Assembly: GCA_949317995.1 (NCBI GenBank)
Contig: OX439049.1
Span: forward strand, 16,802,395-16,866,394
Direction: 5' to 3'
Source of the DNA: Acholoe squamosa
Taxonomy: Eukaryota; Annelida; Polychaeta; Phyllodocida; Polynoidae
DNA length: 64,000 bases
Below, one piece after another: positions 1 to 11,700 of the stretch; positions within the stretch are counted from its first letter, which is position 1; each line of letters opens with the position of its first letter. The notes under the pieces were generated by a model. That model saw only the letters and a program-made list of their open reading frames with translations. It was not told the DNA's origin and searched no databases. A program made the position numbers and the translations under genes.

Positions 1-58
<58 letters not shown>
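1..58. repeat. (AT)n microsatellite
   Basis: Uninterrupted AT dinucleotide run at the window edge; it probably continues beyond the window. Confidence 0.95.
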
Positions 59-60
<2 letters not shown>

Positions 61-578
61 CCCACAAGCAAAGTGGGATTTAGAATTCCATGCAATGCAA
101 TGTGTGCGATTATGGTGTATGACGATTGCAGTAGAAAAACCTTTGAGGGCTTATGTTTAATCAAGAAGTTAAGTAAACCGACGAGTCTATACTTTCCAAA
201 CAAGATATAAATATGAAGTAAAGAAACATTGGGGGGGGGGTGAAATTTATGATGCATCAATGTAAAATGCCCTCTTTGATTGAGATTCAATGATACCGAT
301 AGATCCAATAATATCCACAGCTGTATATTGATTGTTCAATTGGACACCAAAACCTAGCCAACCAAGTGAGCGACAAGCCATATAATTCACATACACACTC
401 TACCTATAGGGGTGTTCCTGGGAGGGGGCAGGTGAGGAAGTCGGTCGTGTGTATCCAAGACTACCTGTATCTGCATGGATTCATGTGGTTCTGCTCCAAG
501 CTGGGGCTAAAGGTGGCTCACTGAACCCAAAGCACCTTTTTACATGGCTTTCCACCATAACTATTCAAGGGCCGCTAA

Positions 579-776
579 TGCATCATGCCCATTGGTCGTC
601 ATGATGCATGAATGCAGCCCTGGCAAGTTACTCGCCAAGGGTACAGTCATGCATCATGCCGACCTTATGGGGTTGATTATGTTCCAAAGGGTTGGCATGA
701 TGCACTAATGAAGTGCTGCCCAGCAGTCTCACCAGTACTTCATTGCTGCATCATGACGACCAATGGACATGATGCA
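579..776. repeat. Inverted repeat, TGCATCATG family
   Basis: Positions 579-608 and 747-776 are reverse complements over 30 bases with one mismatch, and both carry the CATGATGCA core. The spacer shares the 'gttactcgcc' and 'catgcatcatg' words with the hairpin at 5529-5613, so both belong to one dispersed foldback family. No flanking target duplication was obvious. Confidence 0.75.
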
Positions 777-1443
777 CTTCAACACTAGTTGCCTTTAAAT
801 GGTGTACATGGGGACCCACCTACACCATCTTCAAGCTGCCATTAAGTATTCATGGTTTAATGTGGTGATATTTCATACCAGTGTCCGAAGCCGTTTGGTT
901 CTTGTTTACAATACTTGCAGACTACCTTGAAGGTGAGATATGCCTCGTGACTTTTTATGAGTTATGTGCTACCATAGCCCTATTTCGTCTTCAATGTGAA
1001 TTAGCTACGTTTATTGAGGACAAGTAGAGAAAGGTATATGTAGAGGGAGGGATTGTTATCTCCGAAATAATCACTGCTAGCAGTCAGCTCTCTTTGGACA
1101 GCCCTGAAACTGATCGTCGAAAGTTAATGGAAAATATGACTCAATCCTTAATTCAAATGAAAACTACCTATTTTTTTTAATTTTCTTTTTATAACGGTAC
1201 ACCTGTTTCCATCTCACACCTGACACGGATGGGGACAGGCATGGCATGGTGCACCCAGATAGATGTAGTACATGTATGTATATGTGACCAGGGTTAAATA
1301 TTCCTAGTAGTTATGTCAGAACCCCTCCTTGAACATAGGTCGTTATTCATATCTGAAAATCGATGATTAAGCTCTAAATACAGTATGAACCATAATTATG
1401 TCTAAAAACACAATAATAAATCAGCCTTTTTCATAAAAAATAC

Positions 1444-1557
<114 letters not shown>

Positions 1558-2551
1558 TGAAATTTTTTATCATAGGTTTTGACCTAGAAGAAATTTTCAA
1601 TTTCTGTTTTCAATTTTGAATTTTTGGTGAGTATCCCCAAAATTGGCATAAAAATCTGCAAATTTTAATTATTGTAATGGTTGGCATGGCAACCAGGATC
1701 AGGCATATAGGTTGATTTCTCATGAAAAATGCCCAAATATGGGCCATTTCTACTGAAAATGTTGCATTTTAAATTGAATTCTGCATCAAAAATTAACTTA
1801 AAGTATTTTTATAATAATTTTAGAGTAATTCTGCCCTCCAATGCCCCCTGGTGGCCAAAGGGGAAATTAAAAATCCCCCGCGGAGGGGTGTTCTCCCTTG
1901 ATGGGTCACATTTTTTACATTTCAAATAATGCCATATAGAATCCATCCAGTGAAATGACGGAACCTTCTATGAGGAAATGCCTTTTGGTGGAAGCTCTAC
2001 ATTTGCATATTTCAAAATCAGCCAAATGTAACCATGTTACAGCATTATGAGTGACAACCAAAATATAGAACCAACTCAGATTATTCACATTTCAGTGTTG
2101 ATTACCCTTTATTCAATTCTGCAGTGATAAGGCATTGGATCTACAATTGCTATCTTCACCTCTTTAAGAACAATTACTTTGAAAAAGTCATTCTCTCTTT
2201 AATGAATTCTGAAATGGCTGCACGGCCCTTGTCGTTGGCAAAGTAAAGACAGAGAAAAACTGATTTCAATTTTCAAAAGTCATCACATATCAAATGAGGC
2301 AGTTTGAATATTGTACAATCTTATAAGTACTAACTTTGAAAGGTCATGCAAGTTTGACTTACACCAGGGCCTCACTGTACAAAACCCACTTGGCTCAATT
2401 GAGAACCTATTATACGCTTATAATTATTTTAATTAGGATTTACAAAAGAAAAAAGAAAAAATTCTAATCCAATTATCAATTTTGATTTACGCTTCCGCAT
2501 GCTAAGTAACTATCATGACCTCATCTGCTCTCTTTTTCTTTTATGTTTTAG

Positions 2552-2728
2552 GTTGAGCCAAGCCCTGAGACCAAATCCAAGATGGCGTCACCAGAGCTGT
2601 TATGGTCTAAGGCGTCGTACAATATGGAGAGGCTGATGGCTCGGTACAGTAACCGCTTCCCGATCATCGTCAAGGTATCTCGTGGTTACTATGGTAAACA
2701 CGACATGGACACGCTAGCCTCAAGTCAA
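2552..2728 (+). CDS. CABIT gene exon 1 (first visible)
   Basis: A pyrimidine tract and AG at 2550-2551 open the exon, and GTAAGA follows 2728. The frame is open from the exon's first base, with ten codons before the ATG at 2582, so the ATG may be internal. It encodes the first CABIT strands (FPIIVKVSRGYYG) and ends in phase 0 after SSQ. Confidence 0.8.
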
Positions 2729-5700
2729 GTAAGATCATTTACAAATTTTATATGTATAAGGTTTAATGTTTTGGCCCATGAAATATAGAAGTATCATAGT
2801 GGGACAATGTTTTTTTTCATAATGGGCAACCTTGACCTGTGGATATTTTTGATTGGTGAACAAAAAACAAAACAAATGAAAGACAACAACAAACAATACA
2901 ATCACAATAGAACACACATGTATTCAGAGACCCAGTATTTGCAACACAGTCTGATTCAGAGGAAGTCAATTCCGTTACAGTATAAAGTGGAAAGTGGCTT
3001 TTTATGGTGAAGAATTACAAGGACCTGGAAGGTGAGTTAGGTACAAGGAGAATCCATAGCCTATCTTTTCGCAACAGCCATCAGTGGTCTTTTTCACTGG
3101 TGGAGGGTTATCGTTACTAACGATAGGCACAAATGAAGATATGCTGAAGATAGTTTCGTGGATATCTTCAGAATTCTGTTTCTATATAAGTTGTCTTCAC
3201 TAGTCATGGATTTAGATCCAGAGGATAACTCACTTGTCATCGATCTTGGCATATGTCATCTTCAAATAAGCATATCTTCAGGCTATCACTTCCCCTTTCC
3301 TTTATTCTGGTTCATGTTATCTTTTACAAAAACTGGGGGGCCACTCACCACTTTCTTGCCAAAGTGAACCTGTCTCCTTACTATAAATAGCTGTGCTAGG
3401 GGGTGTCCCATTCATCAGTGACATCATCATAACTTTTTCGAGTTGCATGAAGACAGGTCTGAAGACAGGTCTTCATGAATGGGCCTGGTAGATCGTGAGT
3501 GGGGCTGAGAAGATAGGGAATGGGCAAGAAAGGTCAGAAATGGGCGAGGGGGGTCGGGAATGGACTAGGTAGTTTGGGAAAGGGCCTACTGTAATACCTC
3601 ATGTATAAGGAGCACTCCAAGTATTTATAGGGTTGTTGATGTCTTCAAAATTGCGCTAGAAAAAGATTATATTTTCACAGTTTAAACTGAGTGCCCCTAC
3701 CAGAAAAAGGGTAAATATCGATGTAATTACTATGGGACATCCAGAATTGAAGGGAATACTATAAGGTACAGTTTGGTCTTAATTTCGAGCAGTTTAGTAC
3801 TGTTCTATGGTGCAATATCATCACCTATAAGGTGAACCCCTAACTTTTGCTGATTCTATATGGCACCGAAGGGTTCATCCTCACATGTAACCTGTGCCTT
3901 GTATGTAAGGTAGTATGGTAAAGGTCGAATCCCACATGGCAAAAAATGGCTGCAATATCTCTGTGATTCTGTCCTTTGCATTCTTGGGGTGTTCCTGAGC
4001 CCCTAGATCTCAAGGATTGTTTAACTTTAACCGAATCCCACAGTAAATATGCAGCTATCCTTGTGATCTAGGGGCTTAGGAACACAGCTAGAACGCAAAG
4101 GACAAAATTGCAGAGATATTTCAGCCATTTTTCGCCATGTGGGATTCAACCTTAATGGTAGTGGGTATTATGGTAGTGAACTGAGAACGTTATTTCTATG
4201 CACAGTATCGAGTCATGCACTCTGCCCAAGGCACTCTAGTTTGAGAGTATTTCTATATGATTCTACCACTGGGTGGGCAATCTACCAGATCACCTGGCCA
4301 GTGTCTCATTTTGGTTAACACAGGCTTCAATGGGATTACACTGCCCAGCTCCATACTACTATGGTAGAACCAACATTATCAAGCAGTTTTTTACCGTAAA
4401 CCCCTGCATATAAGATATACCTTGTGTATGAGGCCAGAAATGTTCCTAGGATATTTTGGAATGGGACAATGGTGCACTTACAGGAGAAATAAATCACCAT
4501 ATCAAATAGCTATGGGTCATTTTATGCCTCCCTTCTCAAAAATAGGGAGCAAATGCATAGATAATGAATATAATCAATCACCTCATTGAAGAGAGTGAAA
4601 ACAGCCTATCTCATGATGTCCCCCACCCATGCTGCCATCTACCTTCTGCTCTTATGAAACCAGGACCTCTCTTTCCCAGCCTCTCTTCACTTTTAGAGAC
4701 AAGTGAAGATAACTTGCATTGTTGTACTAATAATTTTGCTGTAAAACTATGTATAACATTATCTTTTATGATTAAAATCATTTAAAAGAGTATGTGCATT
4801 GGGAACAGATACTAATTGCCTTATCTGAGGTGCGTATTAAAGACTTTTTAGGTCTAGAGGTGACACCATCCACCCAATAGACTGGCTTTGTGAAATGACA
4901 TATTTGGGGTTAAAGACAGGTCTTCATGCTATCTTCAAAGGCTAAAGACATGCGTTAGAAATGCAAGTATATCAGTCAAAAGACAGGTTATATATAGGAT
5001 TTCTCAAGATATCTCCAATAATTCAAAGATATCTTCAGTTCAGTTTGGAAATGACATTCACCTATTGTTACCCTTTGAAGATATCTTTGCCCTCAGTGAA
5101 AAAGACCACAGGGGTGCTCCACTAATGTCATGGGGGAAATTGAACGATTGCTCAACAGTGAACTGGTTGTCAATGCTGATTCAAGATTAGCGTAGATTAA
5201 CCTAAATACGTCCACATACCTTGAGATATGTGGACGTATTTAGGTTAATCTACGCTATGGGGCCACTAGCCTTCCTTAGAGATTGTGACGCTTGCACGTA
5301 CACCAGGGGTGCAAGGATTTAAGGAATGCAGGTTCTCCTCTCCAAATGCCGCCTTTCATCCATCCATCTCTCTAAACCTCCACTATGGGTTTTGTACTAC
5401 TGCCTGTAACACACAGTGACTACCTTCTGGCATTCAAACATGCCCCTTGAATCTCACAAACTATAAGGCAACCCTTTTATTGTGTTTTATATTACACTTA
5501 GAATGCACTGCTGTTGATCCTCTTAACTAGCACTGCATTGATGCATCATGCCAACCCTTCATGAGTGTATCAGCCAGACATGTAGGGTTGGCATGATGCA
5601 TCAATGCAGTGCTGGTGAGTTACTCAGCGAGACTGCATCCATGCATCATGACGAGTGGACACAGAGGCGTAGGAAGAAAATTTATATTGGGAGGGGAGGG

Positions 5701-8700
5701 GTCTCGGTTGAGGGGGCCCGCTATACTTTAATATAGGCTTAAAGATTATAGGGGACCTTATCATTATTGGGGGTGGGACAGCCCACCTGTCCCCCTCCCC
5801 TTTTTCCTATGCCCCTGCTAAAACACTCTGTGGCCCATAAGGGACAGGTGCTTTTCACGACATGCCTGGTAGCTGGAGTACATGCGTGGACAATAAAACT
5901 GTACAATCCATTATTGTCACCCACTGTTGTAAGACACATATATAACACTGGGAGGCAGTTCACTGTAAGTGGTCCTGAGGAATCCACAGGGACAAAGAAC
6001 ACTGGTTTAGAGTGGTTGATTTACATGTGTTGTGTTTTACCTCCAGCTTTATAACTGTACAATCCATGTCATCCAGGCATTTACAAAATGTCACGTGAAA
6101 GATTAAACGCCCATATGGTAAAATGCTGCAACATTCTTGATATCTACCACTTTAATCCTTAAAAAACTTCGAAATATCCCGTGGTCGGCAAAATGTACTT
6201 TTACTAATAAGCCTACTCACCAGCACGACATTTGAGGACGTCGCTAACTCTTTGAGAGTATACATGGACCTGGTCGTGTGGGCACCTGTTTGGTCGACTC
6301 ATCTGGGCACCATTTATTAATTCATTGTGTGGCCTTATAGGGCAATGTATCAAATTAGAATTCTACCTTCTTCAGTATACCACAACGGCTAGCTTCAAAG
6401 GTTCAATGTCCAATTTCGATATCTAGATGAGGATTGTGCCTGCATTATAGTTTCATTCCGATGAGGCTAAACTGTTTTAGCTACCCATCCAGCCTTTCTC
6501 TAATTGTCTTTTATCCTTCCAGATTATAATATATCTAACCGACAATTCAAAGAACTCCCCCTTCAATCCATCCATACCATGACATTTATTTTAACAATAT
6601 GACATTTTTACTGATAAACTCAGTCTGGCTTGCAATTGCTCATGCTGGTTCTCTCATTCCACACTAGGTGGCGCGTCTACACACGTGGGGGATGCAGGAG
6701 CGGGTGCTCGCTCGAATCTCCAAAGGACGCCAAATCAGCATCCCCCTGGACTATGCCATCAACTTTGAAGTTCTTGACAAAAACAACAAGAAGAAAAGTG
6801 AGAACTCGTTATGACTTTTATGATATTGACCATGATGATTATGGCGGTTAATGTTCCTAAGAAAAACTTAACTGCCCCTAGAAATGTACTTACTCTAATT
6901 TAATCTGAATTCTCCAGGAAAACACATTTCAAAATATCATCAGAAGTTAAGAGATATTCAATCTATAAGGCGATTCTTGGAGAAAGGGGTTGAAAAAGTT
7001 TGACCTGTCTGGCCTAGACATTCAAATCATGCTACAATCTAGAGACATCTTTTTTGGGCTTTACCCAAATTATCACACAGGTGAAGCATTAGATACAATA
7101 TATACGTTTATTTTAGCAAACCAAAAATGGTAAAGTTGGCCAGGGTGTTAAACTACCTACACCATACATCTTGATTTGCATTTCCTTTAGATTAAAGCCC
7201 CTCATTCTACCTACGAAGAAGCATCTTCACGACACTGCCTCTACACCTGAAACTGGCTTGTCCCAATAGATGATGATTCCTCACTAAAAGAGCCTGCTTA
7301 AATTTACGGAGCCCCTAATAGGACATACCAAAAAGATTTTTTTTTTCATGCAAAAAAAGTAATATTCCTATGGGTACAGGACGATTCCTGCGGATACAGG
7401 AGAATTCCTGCAGGTACAGGAAGATTCCTGTGGGTACAGGGACATTCCTGTGGGTACAGGGACATTCTTGCGGGTACAGGGGTATTCTTGCGTGTAAAGG
7501 GGTAGTTTTGCAGGTGTAGGGGACCAGAAATCCCCGTACCTGGTAGATTGACCCTCAGGGGCCAGTTACCTGGTAATCACTGCTCCCCTAGTGTGTATCA
7601 TACTGATCCGGGTGTAGGTGGAAGGTAGAGAATGTCAGACGGGGAAGTAGCTCAGCGGTAGAGCTTCCGCCTGCAGGTTGGAGGGTACCGGGTTCGACTC
7701 CCGGTTTCTCCAGGACATTTTTGGCCAACCTCTACACAGGTATATGAACATTTCTGTGGGTACACAAACGTTCTCACAGGTGCACAAATAATTCTTGCAG
7801 GCGCACAAAGAGTCTTTGTAGGTGCTAGGATTATCCTTATGTGTGCTAGAAAAGTCTTTTTTTCTCCCATAGAATATTTCTTGTACCAGTCAGGATTGTT
7901 CCTGTACCCGCCGGAATGTTCCTGTACCTGCAAGAATTGTTCCTGTACCCACAGGAATATTTATGAGTAAAAAAATGCAAGTCCTATCCTGTACCTCCAA
8001 GAATTGTTCAGTATTTGCAGGAATTGTTCAGTATCCGCAAGAATTGTTCAGTACCTGCAAGAATATTTTTTCCACAGAAAAATCTTTTTTGGTTAGTCCT
8101 ATTAGGGGCTCCGTATAAATTACACTTGTTTTCATCTTGGTGTTTCAGAAGTGAAAGAGAAGAAACTGAAAGCAATTATCAAGGATCATGAGTTGCCAGT
8201 CAGAGTGAGATTCCACAAAAAGGAAAAATGGAACTTCCGTATCGGGGCGGAGAAATATTACACCAAGGATTTTGGCGAAATTGAAATCTTGAAGGTTTAT
8301 ACACAGCGGTTTCTGAAGGGAAACACCATACACAATGGTAGGTTTATTATCGGATCATACAAACTTATCAATATTGATGTGCATAGATGAAGGTTCATGA
8401 TGGTGAGGTATAATTTCATTCGTTGTTCTTTAAGAGGTGGAAGAGCATGTAAGCCAATGGTGGTTAAGCTATGGTTCCATCAAGTGCAGAACCATATTAC
8501 TATATTTCGTGGAGGAGTCCTTTGTTTATTACATTTAACATGACCGTACAATATCAATACAATACAAACAAAAGAAAACTTTGATACGGAAATTATTGTT
8601 CCAAGTCGTTCCCATCACCCTTTTGGATGTCTAACATAACTGGTCACGTCAGATGGAACGAATACAAATTAATAAAGATTATTGATTATTCTTTGTTCAA

Positions 8701-11700
8701 GAATCAGAGATACTCGGGTATAAAGAAAACATGCTTCACACTTCACATTATGCCCTCACAGTCTTATATTTAACCTAAAACTGTACGGGTTCGTATAGCT
8801 TTCTGTCTTCCCTTGTCGATATAGCAACACAGATTTAATTTTCCTGCTCCCTGCCCCTGCAGGTATCATTGACACCAAGGTGATGCTGGTGCCCATGTAC
8901 GTCAATGTCACCTTTAAGGTGGCTATAGGTGCCAAGGGGCAGACCAACGAGGAGTGGGAGGCTCTACAGACCATGTACTCTAACGCCATAGCACACATCG
9001 ACTTTGATGGCATCAAAGGCACTAAAGGTATAGGCCTACACTGTTTCAACAGATTTTTATTTTAAGGTAGTTAACTATGCACGATTAATGTTAAATATTT
9101 CAATTCTGTCGTGTGTTTGACATATGTAAGTAGATTCAAGATTGAACATATTGAATTCAATTATTAAGTTAAGTTAATTAGCATTTGCAGCATTTGATCC
9201 CTTATAGTTATAGCTGAATGAAAACAATATTGCCTGTTAAAAAGGTGTAGGTGTAGCTTAGATTAAATTGTTTGACCTGCTGTATCAAAGATTGCCTGAT
9301 ATTGGCAAGGATTTAACGTTTATTTTCCATTTTCAGACATGACAGAGTACCCTGCTGAATTTGAACCTAAAGACAAGCAGAGGGAGTTAACTGATGACGA
9401 GTTAGAGGATGACGTCATAGATGGCACTGATGCCAATGCCAACCTCATGTCTGTCACTGACAGAGAAACCAACAAGACCCACCTTAACGGAGATGTGCGA
9501 GTGAACAACAATGTGCGCATTAACAACAACCATGTCAACTCAGACAATCGGGGTGAGATTCTCTCCATGCCAGTCAGAAAGAACCTCCTGATGCAGGTTA
9601 CGAAGCAGGACCTGGAGCACAGGCATGTCAATGGTGGGGGTAGTCGGATTGAGGTTGACCCAGTCCGCTCGGAGTTCTCTGACTACTCCTCCTTTTCGGG
9701 AGACAGAAGTGGGTACCAGAAACAGAATGTTGTTCATGTCAGTCTTGGTGGTGATGCTCAGGTCATCACACATGAGATGTATGATCAGGATTTTGGACCC
9801 AGTGGTTTGATCATGAGGCAGCCACGACCATCACGACCTCCGCGACCTTCGTCCAGTCATGGTAGCACCATCATCAATGTCACCAATGATGATGCAGAGA
9901 TCCTGTCACCAAGCCTACAACCTGCTTACTACAACTCAATGAGCCGCTCGGAGACTAACCTCCGCCGCACCTTTAGTGACACTGACTTTCATGACAATAG
10001 TGTGTTCCTCTCCAACAGTATGCAACCTGAAGAGTTTCCAAGTTATGTCACCAGAAGACGCTACAGACCGTCCTATCCATCTTTCAGTGCTGTCGATGTG
10101 AACCGCCTACCAGTACCCAGATATGGACGGAAGAAGTATGGCCAGGTCATTCATGGTGGGGCCCCTGTGGAAGAACGAAGGTATCATAGCATGAAGGACC
10201 TCTCCCGTATTGACACTGTGGACTCTGGAGTTTCCAGAGCAGCAAGTTTCAGGAGTGTTACAATGACCCCCTCTGCAGGCCCTCCTCGTCAAAAGCACCA
10301 AAACCTTTATATTCGCCTCCGGGATGAGCAGCCGCAAGACCGATATATCAAGAGAATCGAGTTCCGCGATGAAGGCCCTATTAATCCTGTTACTTACACC
10401 AGACGTGCTGGGATGGACAGAGCCACCAAAGTGGCCACTCAAGTTAGATCCAGAGATCGGGCAGTCAACCAAGGTGTCTATTTCACAGATGGTTACCAGA
10501 ACTACCCAGTACGCAGCAAGCACCCGCCAAGGCACGACCCACCAACCTTTGCAGAATCCACTGATTTTGTTGAGGTCATTGAGGAAGATTTCAGTCACTC
10601 TGAACCCTTGCCACCACCCATGCAGTCACCAGTGCTCAGCAGCAGCTCCAATGAAGACAGCAAGAGGTACTTCATAATGTATGATAATGGATCTAATGAG
10701 GTGCCGGTTGTCACTGAGGCTATGGAGAATGGTGAGGAGTTCATCTACCAAGGGTCAATGATGCTGCGAAAGGGGCGTGACTTCGAACAGCTGTCTGTGG
10801 GAGATGAGAGTATGATTGATATCCCGATAGAGGACATCAGGTACCCAAGCAGGGGGCGGTCATTCTACAGCAGCAGCCATGAAGAGACCATTCCCATACA
10901 TGACATCCGAAACAACCAGCGGGTCAGCCATTCCTATGTAACTAGGAGACAACACGAGCGCCCTGTCCATGGGTCAAGAGTCGAGACCTCATCAGAGGTA
11001 GGCATACTTTGATATCTAACTTTGACTTTCTAATCATTTAGTTTTTTATATTCATATATTTTTTACTTTGCATCATTTGCCTCGTCCATTATGTTTCATT
11101 TTGCATAATTGATAGGCTATAGAATGATATCAATAATTTACCCGTTAAGGGTGCTTTGCCTTCCCCATATGATTTGACACATCTTAATACAAAGCTTTGC
11201 CAACATGAACATTTTTGCTGAAGAGACCCAGTCAGGCCATACTAAACATGTAACACCATTGACCTAAAGTTTGGCTTTGCTGTTACTAGGTGTGCTGTAG
11301 GTAGGTCCCTTGTGCACCTCTCTCCATGAGAACTCGATTCACGCAGTTCCTGATAAGACCTTTATTTTTTCTCTTCATTATAGTACACTGTAAAAGAAAC
11401 TTGTCTTTTTGATTTCTGGCCTTTATCCACTGATGCATGGAATAAAAAGATAACATGTGTTTCCTGTGAGTGTTTGTGAGCATGGTAGATCTTAGATAAT
11501 GCAATTACTTAGATATGTTATTTGTAAATTGTAGTTGTAACCATGAACCAATCTAGCCTTAACAGTAGACTCCAGCTACAGATAGACAGGAGAGTACTGG
11601 AAGTCATTTCTCAGACACTAAGTTATGGGCACCCTGATATCGTACTGACCTGGCCAGGATCAGAAGGAAATTCTTCATTGTATAGGGTCAATCACTACGA

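Noticed and set aside
7641-7712. Ordinary housekeeping tRNA-Cys gene
   Set aside because: Sits inside a TIR element flanked by mirrored repeats and has a mismatched anticodon stem; treated as mobile or captured.
9320-9773. Long minus-strand frames opposite CABIT exon 5
   Set aside because: Shadows of the coding strand; no domain, and the + strand exon is supported by splice phases.
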